Part shown: positions 24,114-33,063 of the stretch, one piece after another
Layout of the letters: every line of letters starts with the position of its first letter
Numbering within the stretch: position 1 is the stretch's first letter
Assembly (NCBI RefSeq): GCF_042887685.1
Contig: NZ_JBHVOS010000006.1
Location: forward strand, 1 to 64,000
DNA length: 64,000 nt
Direction: 5' to 3'
Source: Oerskovia sp042887685
GTDB taxonomy: Bacteria > Actinomycetota > Actinomycetes > Actinomycetales > Cellulomonadaceae
The notes under the pieces: model-generated
Databases searched by the model: none
What the model was told of the DNA's origin: nothing
Seen by the model: the letters and a program-made list of their open reading frames with translations, nothing else
Made by a program: the position numbers and the translations under genes

Positions 24114-24713
24114 TCAGGAGTACGTCGAGTCGAACTCGGAGTTCGCGAGCCCGACGACCACCACGATCACGAACAGGATGATCCCGAGCACCATCAGCAC
24201 CGACGCGATCCAGCCGAGGATGACGCCCGCCTGCGCGAGCCCGCCGTTGTTCGCCTCGCCGGCCGCGACCGCGCGCTTGGCCTTCGTGCCGACGATGATG
24301 GCCGGGATACCCGTGAGGAACCCGCACGACAGCACGAACGACGCGATGCCCAGCACGAGCGCCCAGACGCCCAGGTCGTTGCGGGGGTAGTAGCCGTAAC
24401 CCCCCGGAGCCCCCGCGGCGGGGTACGGGGAGGCGCCGTACGGGGACTGCTGGGGTGCACCGTAGGGCGGCTGCGCAGGCGGCGGGTAGGGGGAGTACCC
24501 GCCCTGGTCACCGCCGGGCACGGGTCCCGGGGCGGGCTGCCCTGTCGGCGCCGCGTACGGCGACCCCTGCTGCGCAGGCTGCCCCGGGTGGGCCGGGTAC
24601 CCGGGGTCCGGCGGCGGCGTCTGGCCGGGGGGCGGCGGCTCGACCGGCACACCACCGGGCTGCTCGCCCTCGGGCCGGTAGGGGTCGTTCGGAGGGGTGG
24701 GTGGGTAGCTCAT
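24114..24713 (-). CDS. DUF4190 membrane protein with Pro/Gly/Tyr-rich N-terminus
   Basis: 199 residues. The first about 110 are low-complexity Pro, Gly, Tyr and Gln (SPYPPPAQPPYGAPQQSPYG type) and probably disordered on the cytosolic side. Two TM helices follow: WALVLGIASFVLSCGFLTGI and AGVILGWIASVLMVLGIIL, separated by GTKAKRAVAAGEANNGGLA. This is the DUF4190 pattern, common in actinobacterial membranes and of unknown role. It lies between the HGxxPAAW and DUF2752 genes, all on the same strand. Confidence 0.85.
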   Translation of the reverse strand: MSYPPTPPNDPYRPEGEQPGGVPVEPPPPGQTPPPDPGYPAHPGQPAQQGSPYAAPTGQPAPGPVPGGDQGGYSPYPPPAQPPYGAPQQSPYGASPYPAAGAPGGYGYYPRNDLGVWALVLGIASFVLSCGFLTGIPAIIVGTKAKRAVAAGEANNGGLAQAGVILGWIASVLMVLGIILFVIVVVVGLANSEFDSTYS

Positions 24714-24852
24714 GGTGCGACCTGCTCTCTACGAGACGGCTCCGCAGCCCGGTCGGCGCCGGTCCTGCTGCTGTCGGTCGAACGGCACGCGCCACGCACC
24801 GGAAGGGGTGCGCGGCGCGTGGAGGCACGTCCGGGCTCGCGCCCGGGAGGGG

Positions 24853-25128
24853 TCAGTGCTGCGTCGTCGTCCGGGGAGTGACCCCGGGCTTCGGCTGGCC
24901 GTACCCCATGTTGCGCAGCACGCCACCGCCGACGAGGGCCAGGGCGACCACGACCATGCCGACCCAGAAGAGCCAGACCTGGGCCATCGCGACGGCGACA
25001 CCCGCGACGACCGCGCCCACGATGATGCCGATCATGGTGAACCAGGCCGCGACGGTGTGCCCGTGGTTCGTGGGAGGTGCCGACGGCGGCAGGTAGGAGA
25101 TCTCGGTGGTCTGCGGCTTCTCGGCCAT
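24853..25128 (-). CDS. HGxxPAAW-like family membrane protein
   Basis: 91 residues with two TM helices (about 26-48 and 52-72). The N-terminal NHGHTVAAWFTM is the hallmark of this actinobacterial family found next to tryptophan genes. GAAAGG lies before the ATG, and TAGGCT (25160-25165) supplies a likely promoter of its own with a 25-base leader. Function unknown. Confidence 0.85.
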   Translation of the reverse strand: MAEKPQTTEISYLPPSAPPTNHGHTVAAWFTMIGIIVGAVVAGVAVAMAQVWLFWVGMVVVALALVGGGVLRNMGYGQPKPGVTPRTTTQH

Positions 25129-25159
25129 GGGGGTGTGCCTTTCGTCAAGATGTGCGCCC

Positions 25160-25165
25160 AGCCTA
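25160..25165 (-). promoter_or_regulatory. -10 for the HGxxPAAW gene
   Basis: TAGGCT on the minus strand, giving a leader of about 25 bases that includes a GAAAGG ribosome site. It implies an internal promoter in the trp block. Confidence 0.4.
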
Positions 25166-25207
25166 TCGGACGCGGGTCGGTCTGTTCCTGCTGGCAGGAC
25201 GTGATGT

Positions 25208-25978
25208 TCAGCGGTCGGTGGGGTCCTCGCCGCGGGTCAGCGAGTCCCACGTCTCCTGCTCGTCGGGCTCCTCGCCCTCCTCGCCCTCCGTGACGTCGCT
25301 CGCCGTCGCGTCGGCGGACGCGGTCGACGACGCGCCGGTGCGTCCCGACGGCCCGGCGGCGCCGGACCCGGGCACTCCCGCACGAGCGGTGCCCGACGAC
25401 GGCGAGGCCTCGGCGCGGACGATCTCGTGACGGGCGGAGACCCTCCCCCAGGACGGGGACGAGACCGCCGTCCAGAGGGCCACGAGGACCACGAGCACGC
25501 CCACCGCGCAGGCGACGTACGGCCAGGGCGTGAGGACGATGTCGCTCGTCATGTCGGTCACCCCGGTCGCGTCGGCGACCGCCGTGCGGGCGGCCTGCGT
25601 GGGGTCGCGCAGGATCGCGGCGGCCGACGCGGCGACGACGACGCCGCTCGCCGCGGACACCAGGAGCACGAGCCAGCGACCGATCCGCCCGACCAGCCCG
25701 AGGGCCAGGGCGCTCGCCACGACGACCAGCGCGCCCGCGCCGACCCCCGGCGCGGCCGTCGTGCCCGTGACCTGCACCAGGACGTCGGGGTCGAGCGGCG
25801 TGGCCCCCGAGGTGCGCAGCCAGGTGGGCGCGGCGGCCGCGAGAGCGCCGCCACCGAGCACGAGCAGCAGCAGGATCGACGTGCGGCGCGCCAGGCGCCA
25901 CGAACGCGGCGCACGAGCGGCCGCGGCGGCACCGGCGCCCCGCTCGGACCCGGCCGCGCCGGACGGCACGCCGGTCAC
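25208..25978 (-). CDS. Trp biosynthesis-associated membrane protein
   Basis: 256 residues from GTG at 25978, overlapping the trpE stop as GTGA. Several TM segments are visible: TSILLLLVLGGGALAAAAPTW, GALVVVASALALGLVG, WLVLLVSAASGVVVAASAAA and YVACAVGVLVVLVALWTAV, with TPWPYVA typical of the family. A long acidic tail (residues about 195-256, ending WDSLTRGEDPTDR) follows; the WD(S)LTRGEDPT ending is conserved in this family. Always found with trpE in actinobacteria. Role unproven; tryptophan or precursor transport, or membrane tethering, has been guessed. Confidence 0.87.
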   Translation of the reverse strand: MTGVPSGAAGSERGAGAAAAARAPRSWRLARRTSILLLLVLGGGALAAAAPTWLRTSGATPLDPDVLVQVTGTTAAPGVGAGALVVVASALALGLVGRIGRWLVLLVSAASGVVVAASAAAILRDPTQAARTAVADATGVTDMTSDIVLTPWPYVACAVGVLVVLVALWTAVSSPSWGRVSARHEIVRAEASPSSGTARAGVPGSGAAGPSGRTGASSTASADATASDVTEGEEGEEPDEQETWDSLTRGEDPTDR

Positions 25979-27561
25979 GCCAGGCTCCGCAGGCGCGCGG
26001 CGAGCTGGACCGCTCGCACCGCGGCCGCCGCCTTGTTGCGCGACTCCTCGTACTCGAGCGCAGGCACGGAGTCGGCCACGATCCCGCCGCCCGCCTGGAC
26101 GCTCGCGCGCCCACCACGGATGAGCGCGGTGCGGATCGCGATGGCCATGTCCATGTTGCCGTCGAAGTCGAAGTAGCCCACGGTCCCGCCGTAGATGCCG
26201 CGCGAGGCGGGCTCGAGCTCGTCGATCAGGGCGATGGCGCGGGGCTTGGGCGCGCCCGAGAGCGTGCCGGCGGGGAAGGTCGCACGGAGCACGTCGAGCG
26301 CCCGTGCCCCCTCGCGCAGCGTCCCGACGACGGTCGAGCACAGGTGCATGATGTGGCTGAACCGCTTGGTGGCCATGAACTCGACGACCTCGACCGACGA
26401 GGGCTCGCACACCTTCACGAGGTCGTTGCGCGAGAGGTCGACGAGCATGATGTGCTCGGCGCGCTCCTTGGGGTCGGCCAGCAGCTCCTCGCCCAGCGCG
26501 ACGTCCTGCTCGGGGGTCGCCCCGCGCGGACGCGACCCGGCGATCGGGAACGTGACCACGTGCCCGTCGTCGACCTTGACGAGCGTCTCGGGGCTCGACC
26601 CGACCACGGCGAAGTCCGCCCCGTCCGCGTCGGTGAGCTGGAAGTAGTACATGTACGGGCTCGGGTTGATCGTCCGCAGGGCCCGGTACACGTCGAGGGG
26701 CGGTGCCGGGCAGTCGAGGTCGAGCCGCTGCGAGACGACGATCTGGAAGACCTCGCCGTCGCGGATCGCGTCCTTGCCCGCGAGCACCGCGTCCTCGAAC
26801 TCCTGGCGGGTCGAACGGAACTCGAGCTCGGGCTCGGGGACGTCGACGACGACCGCGGTCGAGGACCCACGGCCGGTCCCGGCCACGAGCTCGCCCTGCA
26901 TGCGGTCGAGGCGCGCGACCGCGTCGACGTAGGCCTCGTCGACCCGCTCGTCGGTGTCGTCGAAGTTGATCGCGTTGGCGACGAGCCACACGCTGCCCTC
27001 GCGGTGGTCCACGACCGCGAGGTCGGTCGCGAGGCACAGCGTGACCTCGGGGACCCCCAGCTCGTCGGGGGCGTTCGCGGGCAGCGTGGGCTCCCAGTGG
27101 CGCACGACGTCCCAGCCGAGCGCACCGGCGAGCCCGCCCGTGAGCGGTGGCAGGCCGTCGATCGCGGGGGTGCGCAGCGCGTCGAGGGTCCGTTCGAGCA
27201 CGTCGACCACGTCCCCGGACGTGGGCACGCCCGCGGGGACGTCGCCGGTCCACACGGCCTGGCCGTCGCGCGCGGTGAGCGTCGCCCGCGAGGCGACGCC
27301 CACGAACGAGTAGCGGGCCCAGGAGCCGTCGACCTCGGCGGACTCCAGGACGAACGTCCCCGGGCGGCCCTGCGCGAGGGTGCGGTACAGGCCCACGGGC
27401 GTGACGTCGTCGGCCAGGAGGCGGCGCACGACCGGGACCACGCGGCGCGATGACGCGAGCGCACGGAAGCCCTCGACCGCGGGCCAGGTCTCGCCCCACG
27501 GCAGGCCCGCGGCAGGCACCACGGGGACGGGCGAGCTGGTCACGGGGGACGGTCCGGTCAC
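25975..27561 (-). CDS. trpE: Anthranilate synthase component I
   Basis: 528 residues. Makes anthranilate from chorismate with ammonia supplied by a TrpG partner, which is not in this window. Tryptophan feedback should act through the N-terminal site around FVLESAEVDGSWARYSFVG. Catalytic-domain motifs: VVSQRLDL, SPSPYMYYF-like NPSPYMYYFQ, GSSPETLVKV, DLSRNDLVKV, HIMHLCSTVVG, and GTLSGAPKPRAIALIDELEP with GIYGGTVGYF. GTG at 27561 overlaps the hisI stop (GTGA). There is no leader-peptide attenuator before it, because it is internal to a coupled operon. Confidence 0.97.
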   Translation of the reverse strand: MTGPSPVTSSPVPVVPAAGLPWGETWPAVEGFRALASSRRVVPVVRRLLADDVTPVGLYRTLAQGRPGTFVLESAEVDGSWARYSFVGVASRATLTARDGQAVWTGDVPAGVPTSGDVVDVLERTLDALRTPAIDGLPPLTGGLAGALGWDVVRHWEPTLPANAPDELGVPEVTLCLATDLAVVDHREGSVWLVANAINFDDTDERVDEAYVDAVARLDRMQGELVAGTGRGSSTAVVVDVPEPELEFRSTRQEFEDAVLAGKDAIRDGEVFQIVVSQRLDLDCPAPPLDVYRALRTINPSPYMYYFQLTDADGADFAVVGSSPETLVKVDDGHVVTFPIAGSRPRGATPEQDVALGEELLADPKERAEHIMLVDLSRNDLVKVCEPSSVEVVEFMATKRFSHIMHLCSTVVGTLREGARALDVLRATFPAGTLSGAPKPRAIALIDELEPASRGIYGGTVGYFDFDGNMDMAIAIRTALIRGGRASVQAGGGIVADSVPALEYEESRNKAAAAVRAVQLAARLRSLA

Positions 27562-28103
27562 TGCGTCTTCTCCTCGGAGGTCTCGGTCTCGGGGCGGTTC
27601 CCGACGACGGCGCCCAGGTCTCCACCCGCCTCGAAGCAGGTGCGGGCACCGGTGTGGCAGGCCGCGCCCACCTGGTCGGCGCGGACGAGCAGGGCGTCGC
27701 CGTCGCAGTCGATCTCGACGGACTTGACCCACTGAGCGTGGCCCGACGTGTCGCCCTTGCGCCAGTACTCCTGCCGCGAGCGCGACCAGAAGGTCACGCG
27801 GCCCGACGTCAGCGTGCGGCGCAGCGCCTCGTCGTCCATCCAGCCGAGCATGAGCACCTCACCGGTGTCGTGCTGCTGGACGATCGCGGCGACGAGGCCG
27901 TCGGCGTCGCGCTTGAGGCGCGCGGCGAGGGTCGCGGGCAGCTCGGCGGCAACCGCGCTCGTGGTCCCGTCGGAGGTCTTGTCCACAGTGACGGGCTGGT
28001 CGGCGGAGGAGGCTGCGTTCTGGGGCACCCGAGAATCCTGCCAGATCCCCGGGGCCCCCTCGTCCGTGGTCCGCCCCTCGACCCGCGCACCGACCTCGCT
28101 CAT
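27558..28103 (-). CDS. hisI: Phosphoribosyl-AMP cyclohydrolase
   Basis: 181 residues from ATG at 28103, overlapping the upstream ABC gene stop as ATGA. Opens the purine ring of phosphoribosyl-AMP in histidine synthesis. Motifs: LMLGWMDDEALRRT, VTFWSRSRQEYWRKGDTSGH, SVEIDCDGDALLV and the zinc-site cysteines in ACHTGARTCF. The family is usually about 115-135 residues; here about 50 N-terminal residues are low-complexity, so a later start is possible, though the ATGA overlap favours this one. No fused HisE pyrophosphatase domain. Coupled to trpE downstream. Confidence 0.94.
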   Translation of the reverse strand: MSEVGARVEGRTTDEGAPGIWQDSRVPQNAASSADQPVTVDKTSDGTTSAVAAELPATLAARLKRDADGLVAAIVQQHDTGEVLMLGWMDDEALRRTLTSGRVTFWSRSRQEYWRKGDTSGHAQWVKSVEIDCDGDALLVRADQVGAACHTGARTCFEAGGDLGAVVGNRPETETSEEKTQ

Positions 28104-30016
28104 CGCGTCTGCGCGACCCACGACGCGTGCATCGAGGCGTAGACGCCGCCCGCGACCGCCAGCTCGGCGTGCGGGCCGACCTCGACCACGTGCCCCGCGT
28201 CGACCACGACCACGAGGTCGGCGGCCTCGGCCGTGGAGAGCCGGTGCGCGATCGTGATGGTGCTGCGGCCCGCCGTGAGCGAGTCGAGGGCGCGCGCGAT
28301 GCGCACCTCGGTCGCGGGGTCCACGGCCGAGGTCGCCTCGTCGAGCACCAGGAGGTCGGCCTCGGCGAGGTAGGCGCGCGTGATCGCGACGAGCTGCCGC
28401 TCCCCCGCGGACAGGGCCTCACCACGCTGCCCGACGGCGGAGCCCAGCCCGTGCGGCAGGTCCGCGACCCAGTCGGTCAGGCCGAGCTCGGCGACCGCGG
28501 CGTCGATGCGCCCGGCGTGCCGGGCGGCGGCCTGCGCGGCGGTCTCCCCCGTCCGCCGGTCTCCGTGCCCGGGCACGTCCCGGACGCCGTAGGCGATGTT
28601 CTCGGCGAGCGTCCCGTCGAACAGGAAGCCCTCCTGCGGGACGAGGACCACGCGCTCGCGCAGGCTCGCGGCCGACAGGTCGCGCAGGTCCACGCCGTCG
28701 AGCCGGACCGTTCCCGACGTCGGGTCCATGAGGCGCGTGACGAGCTTGGCGATCGTCGTCTTGCCCGAGCCCGTGGCACCCACGACCGCGACCGAGGTGC
28801 GGGCCGGGAAGTCGAGGTCCACGCCGTGGAGCACCTCGGGGCCGTCCGGGTAGGCGAAGCGGACGTCCTCGAGCGTCACGTGGGCCGGGCCGCGCGGCGA
28901 GCGCACGCCCGCCCCTCCCTTGTCGACGACCTGGATCGGGGTCTCGACGACCGCGAGGACGCGGCGCCAGCCCGCGACGGCGTTCTGCAGCTCGTTGAGG
29001 ATCTCGGTCGCCATCTGCACCGGCCCCGTGAAGAGCTGGACGAGGAACAGGAAAGCGAGCAGCTTGCCGGCCGTGATCGACCCGTCGATGCCCAGCAGCG
29101 TGCCCACGACCACGACCGCCGCGAGGACCAGGTTCGCGACGAGCACCCCGCTCGAGAAGACCGTCGAGACGAGCTTCTGCGCCCGGACCATGCCCGTTCG
29201 GGTGCTCTCGACGGCGGCGTCGATGCGGCGCCCCGTGCGCTCCCCCACGCCGTACGCACGGATCGTCTCGGCGCCCACGACGGACTCCGAGATGGCGCCG
29301 AGCATCGCGCCGACCCGCTCGCGCAGCGCGGTGTACGCGGCGTTCACGTGCTTCTGCGCGGGGCGCAGGACGAGGAAGAGCGGCACGAAGCACGCCCACA
29401 CGAGCAGCGTGAGCTGCCAGGAGTAGAACGCCATGAGGATCGTCGCGGCACCGATCTGCAGCACCGAGACGAGCAGCATGATGCCGCCCCACTGGACGAA
29501 CAGGGAGATGGTGTCGACGTCGCTCGTGACACGCGAGACGAGCGCGCCACGGCGCTCGGTGCTCTGCGTGAGGACCGACAGGTCGTGCACGTGACGGAAC
29601 GCGCGCACGCGCAGGTTCGCGAGCCCGGCCTCGGTCGAGCGGAAGAGGCGCACGTTGACGAGCGCCGAGCACAGGCCCGCGACCACCAGGACGAGGGCCG
29701 CGCCGCCCACGAGCAGCGTCACGCGGCTCGTGTCGGGGCCTCCCGGCGCCATGATGCCGCTGTCGACGGTCTGCTGGACCGCGATCGGGACGACGATGCG
29801 ACCGAGGGCGGCCGCGACGGCCAGGAGCAGCGTGATCCACACGCCGTCCAGGATCTCCGGGGACATCTGGACGCCCTTGCGCAGCGTCGCGAAGACGCCC
29901 AGGGAGCTCGCCGAGGCGATCCGTGCACCGGTCGCGTCCTCGACGACGACCTCGGGCTTCGTGGCGCGGCCCCGCCGGCGACGCTCGCGGGGCGGGGTGG
30001 TGGTCGTGGTGCTCAC
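28100..30016 (-). CDS. ABC exporter subunit B (consensus ATP site)
   Basis: 638 residues; a half-transporter with an N-terminal six-TM export domain (about 55-340) and C-terminal ATPase. Walker A VVGATGSGKTTIAKL, Q-loop LVPQEGFLFDG, Walker B LLVLDEATSAVDP with the catalytic Glu, and switch His in ITIAHRLST are all canonical. The signature is degenerate, LSAGERQ in place of LSGGQ. Its GTG overlaps the stop of the partner gene (GTGA), fitting a heterodimer. Its Walker residues pair with the partner's intact LSGGQ to give the hydrolytic site. Substrate unknown; the his/trp neighbours do not show it. Confidence 0.93.
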   Translation of the reverse strand: MSTTTTTPPRERRRRGRATKPEVVVEDATGARIASASSLGVFATLRKGVQMSPEILDGVWITLLLAVAAALGRIVVPIAVQQTVDSGIMAPGGPDTSRVTLLVGGAALVLVVAGLCSALVNVRLFRSTEAGLANLRVRAFRHVHDLSVLTQSTERRGALVSRVTSDVDTISLFVQWGGIMLLVSVLQIGAATILMAFYSWQLTLLVWACFVPLFLVLRPAQKHVNAAYTALRERVGAMLGAISESVVGAETIRAYGVGERTGRRIDAAVESTRTGMVRAQKLVSTVFSSGVLVANLVLAAVVVVGTLLGIDGSITAGKLLAFLFLVQLFTGPVQMATEILNELQNAVAGWRRVLAVVETPIQVVDKGGAGVRSPRGPAHVTLEDVRFAYPDGPEVLHGVDLDFPARTSVAVVGATGSGKTTIAKLVTRLMDPTSGTVRLDGVDLRDLSAASLRERVVLVPQEGFLFDGTLAENIAYGVRDVPGHGDRRTGETAAQAAARHAGRIDAAVAELGLTDWVADLPHGLGSAVGQRGEALSAGERQLVAITRAYLAEADLLVLDEATSAVDPATEVRIARALDSLTAGRSTITIAHRLSTAEAADLVVVVDAGHVVEVGPHAELAVAGGVYASMHASWVAQTR

Positions 30017-32145
30017 TCGGTCACCGTCCCTTCCTCGGCATGACGCACGATCTCGTCCGTCTCCTCCTGCTCGCAGCGCTCGATCTCCTCGCGCTGCTCG
30101 TCGTCCCGGTCCTGCCCCTCGCGCCCGGCCGGCGGGTCGCCGTCGAGCTCGTCGGCCTCCGCGCGACGCTCGGCCTCGCGCTGGTACGCGGTGGCGAGCT
30201 CGCGGTAGCCGGGGTCGCGGGCGAGCAGCTCCTCGTGCGTCCCGACGTCGACCACCCGCCCGGACTCGACGTGGACCACCTGGTCCGCGAGCGCGACGCT
30301 CGACATGCGGTAGGCGACCATGACGACCGTGGGGTGCTCCGCCGTCGGGCGTGCGCCTGCGGCGGCCGTGGGCACCTCGCCGCGCAGCCCCGCCAGGATC
30401 TGCTGCTCCACGCGCGGGTCGACGGCGGACGTCGCGTCGTCGAGGACCAGCAGGCGCGGGGAGCGCACCAGGGCGCGCGCGATCGCGAGCCGCTGCCGCT
30501 GCCCGCCCGACAGGTTCGAGCCGCGCTCGCCCAGGGGCGAGTCGAGGCCGCCTGGCAGGCGGGACACGACGTCGTCGACCTTGGCCAGGCGCAGCGCGTC
30601 CCACACCTGCTCGTCGGTCGGGCCGACGCCCTCGTCCGCGAGCGTCACGTTGGAACGGACCGTGTCCTCGAAGATGAACGTGGACTGCCCGACGAGGGCG
30701 ACCTGGCCCGTGAGGTCGGACGCGAGCGCGTCGCGCACGTCGACGCCGTCGATCAGGACGCGGCCCCGCGTGGGGTCCGACAGGCGCGCGAGCAGGGACA
30801 CGAGCGTGGTCTTGCCCGCGCCCGTGGGGCCGACGACCGCGACCGTCCGCCCGGGGGCCAGGTCGAGCTCGACGTCGTCGAGCAGGGTCACGTCGCGACC
30901 GCCCGCACGGACGTCGATGCCGACGTCCTCGAAGCGCACGTGCGCGCCCCGCGACGTCGCGGGCAGCCGCTGCTCGCCCGCGACCGGGATGCCCGGGGCG
31001 TCGAGCACGCTCGCGATGCGCTCGTACCCCACGAGCGCACGCGGCAGCTCGCCCAGGACCCACCCGAACGCACGGACCGGGACCGCCATGATCGTCAGCA
31101 GGTACGCCGCCGTCACGATCTCGCCCGTGTCGACCGCGCCCGCCGAGACCCGGGCCGCCCCGACCCCGAGGACCAGGAGCGTGCCGAGGGAGGGCAGCAG
31201 CTCGATGACCGGGTCGAAGTACGCGCGGACGATCCCGACACGCACGTTGGCCGCACGCAGCTCGTCGGTGCGGGCGGCGAAGCGACGCTCCTCACGCGCC
31301 TCGGTGCCGAGCGACTTGACCAGGAGCGCGGCCTCGAAGCTCTCGTGCGCGACGTCGGAGACCTCGGCGCGCAGCTGCTGGGCGTGCGTGATCGCGGGCG
31401 ACATGTACTTCTGGAAGACGACGTTGACCGCGACCGCGAGCGGGATGACGATCAGAGCGGCGCACGCGAGCCACACGTCGATGCGGAACAGCATGACCGC
31501 CGACACGCCGATCATCACGACGACGCCCAGCGCGAACGGCAGCGGGTTGAAGACACCTGTCGCGGCCTCGACGTCCGAGTTGGCGTTCGACAGGAGCTGG
31601 CCCGCCGGGTGGGACCGGTGCCACGACATGGGCAGGCGCAGGTACTGGTGCGTCACTGCCGTGCGGTGGCGGGCCTGGATGTTCGCGTAGCCGTAGCCCG
31701 CGAAGATGCGCCGGCCCGCGACGGTCAGCGCGAGCGTCACCGCGATGCCCACGAGCACGAGCCCCGCGAGCCACAGGTCGCCCCGGGCGTCGACGTCGCC
31801 GGCGAGCGCCGGGACGACGACCTCGTCCGTGACCCGGCCGACCGCGAGGCTGATGCCCACGGTCGTCGCGCCGAACAGCGCGGAGGCGCCGATCGCAAGG
31901 ATGTAGACGCGCCACTCGGAACGCATGCCGCGCCCCATGAGCTGCAGCGAGCGTCGCGTGCGGGAACCGGTCAGCGCGTGGCGCCGCGTGCTCGCCGTGG
32001 GCGCGGGCGGCCTTGTCTGCACGGTGGGCCCTGCGGGTGCGTCGGGGTGCGGATGGGTGGGCTCCGACCGGCCGGGCGCCGCGCCGGTGCGCGCGTCCTC
32101 GGTCCGGGGCGTGGTGTTCGTGGGGGTGCTCCGTCGCGCGGACAC
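30013..32145 (-). CDS. ABC exporter subunit A (degenerate ATP site)
   Basis: 710 residues. A Pro/Thr-rich cytosolic N-terminus (about 1-60) precedes six TM helices and the ATPase. Walker A VVGPTGAGKTTLVSL and signature LSGGQRQRLAIARAL are intact, but the Walker B glutamate is Asp (LLVLDDATSAVDP) and the switch His is Tyr (VVMVAYRMSS). Heterodimeric exporters such as BmrCD and TM287/288 have one subunit with just such losses. The C-terminal about 45 residues are highly charged and probably coiled. GTG start has GAGGA seven bases before it; GAGGAT also sits five bases before, so a leaderless start is possible. Confidence 0.93.
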   Translation of the reverse strand: MSARRSTPTNTTPRTEDARTGAAPGRSEPTHPHPDAPAGPTVQTRPPAPTASTRRHALTGSRTRRSLQLMGRGMRSEWRVYILAIGASALFGATTVGISLAVGRVTDEVVVPALAGDVDARGDLWLAGLVLVGIAVTLALTVAGRRIFAGYGYANIQARHRTAVTHQYLRLPMSWHRSHPAGQLLSNANSDVEAATGVFNPLPFALGVVVMIGVSAVMLFRIDVWLACAALIVIPLAVAVNVVFQKYMSPAITHAQQLRAEVSDVAHESFEAALLVKSLGTEAREERRFAARTDELRAANVRVGIVRAYFDPVIELLPSLGTLLVLGVGAARVSAGAVDTGEIVTAAYLLTIMAVPVRAFGWVLGELPRALVGYERIASVLDAPGIPVAGEQRLPATSRGAHVRFEDVGIDVRAGGRDVTLLDDVELDLAPGRTVAVVGPTGAGKTTLVSLLARLSDPTRGRVLIDGVDVRDALASDLTGQVALVGQSTFIFEDTVRSNVTLADEGVGPTDEQVWDALRLAKVDDVVSRLPGGLDSPLGERGSNLSGGQRQRLAIARALVRSPRLLVLDDATSAVDPRVEQQILAGLRGEVPTAAAGARPTAEHPTVVMVAYRMSSVALADQVVHVESGRVVDVGTHEELLARDPGYRELATAYQREAERRAEADELDGDPPAGREGQDRDDEQREEIERCEQEETDEIVRHAEEGTVTE

Positions 32146-32210
32146 GGACGATCCTCGTCTTTCGTGGGGGTTGGCACGATCTTCTCACACGGGACATGGC
32201 GAGCTCGTGC

Positions 32211-32216
32211 GAGCAT
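32211..32216 (+). promoter_or_regulatory. -10-like element deciding the start at 32223
   Basis: GAGCAT lies 6 bases before the ATG at 32223 and supports this start over the in-frame ATG at 32196. Confidence 0.35.
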
Positions 32217-32222
32217 GGCCGG

Positions 32223-32960
32223 ATGCAGCCCACCGCCTGGCACACCCACGAGCGCGCCGCCCTCGTCCAAGCACTCACCCAGGCCGGCCCAGACGCCCCG
32301 ACCCTCTGCGAGGGGTGGCGCACCCGGCACCTCGCGGCGCACGTGATCCTGCGCGAGCACCAGCCCTGGACGCAGGCTGGCGCCAACGGCGGCCCGTTGC
32401 ACGGATGGTCCGAGCGCCACCTCCAGGAGCTCGCGGCGACCGCGCTCGAGCCCGGCGGCTACGCAGCGCTCCTGGCCCGCGTCGAGCAGCCGCCGGCCGC
32501 GTGGAGCCCGTGGTCCTGGGCCGGTGACCTCGTCAACCTCGCCGAGTACTTCGTGCACACCGAGGACGCGCGACGCGGCACGTGGGAGGCGGGGCCGGAC
32601 GAGACGGGGACGGACGGCGGCGCCGGGGGCACGAACCCCTCGGACAGGCGCGCCCGCGCCCTGCCGCCCGGCCTGCGCGACGCGCTCTGGGCACAGCTCC
32701 GACGCGCCGCCCCGCTGTTCTTCCGACGGTCGCCCGTGGGGGTCGTGCTGGTGGTCCCGGGCGGTCAGCGCCTGGCGGCCAAGTCGCCGCCGCAGCGCCC
32801 GGCCGAGGACGGACGCCTCCCCGGGACCGTCGTCGTCACGGGCCAGGTGGGCGAGCTCGTGCTCCACGCGTTCGGTCGCGGGCGCCACGCCGGGGTCACG
32901 GTCCAGGGCGAGGCGGCCGACGTCGAGGCGCTCGACGCGGTGGTGCCCGGACCACGCTGA
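32223..32960 (+). CDS. TIGR03085-type metal-binding protein (DinB/maleylpyruvate isomerase-like fold)
   Basis: 245 residues. The N-terminal MQPTAWHTHERAALVQALTQ and then DAPTLCEGWRTRHLAAHVIL show the helix-bundle fold of mycothiol-dependent maleylpyruvate isomerases, with the conserved W-x(5)LaaH and a second histidine in LAEYFVHTEDARR. Relatives bind a divalent metal and may use mycothiol, which the mshC gene in this window suggests the cell makes. The reaction is unknown. The C-terminal domain (about 140-245) ends in a beta-rich sterol-carrier-like region. It is convergent with hisF, with a terminator between. Confidence 0.8.
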   Translation: MQPTAWHTHERAALVQALTQAGPDAPTLCEGWRTRHLAAHVILREHQPWTQAGANGGPLHGWSERHLQELAATALEPGGYAALLARVEQPPAAWSPWSWAGDLVNLAEYFVHTEDARRGTWEAGPDETGTDGGAGGTNPSDRRARALPPGLRDALWAQLRRAAPLFFRRSPVGVVLVVPGGQRLAAKSPPQRPAEDGRLPGTVVVTGQVGELVLHAFGRGRHAGVTVQGEAADVEALDAVVPGPR

Positions 32961-33030
32961 GGCGCGCTCCGTCGCCGGGCCGGGCCTGGCCTCGTGCGCG
33001 GGCCCGCCCGGCGGTCGTGGCGGGGCGGCC

Positions 33031-33056
33031 GTGGCGAGCGGTGCGCCGCTCGCCAC
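33031..33056. terminator. Bidirectional terminator between TIGR03085 gene and hisF
   Basis: GTGGCGAGCGG-TGCG-CCGCTCGCCAC is a perfect 11-bp stem with a 4-base loop between convergent genes. Confidence 0.85.
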
Positions 33057-33063
33057 GACGTCG

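Noticed and set aside
25975..27561. Trp leader peptide/attenuator before trpE
   Set aside because: trpE begins inside the hisI stop codon, leaving no leader region.
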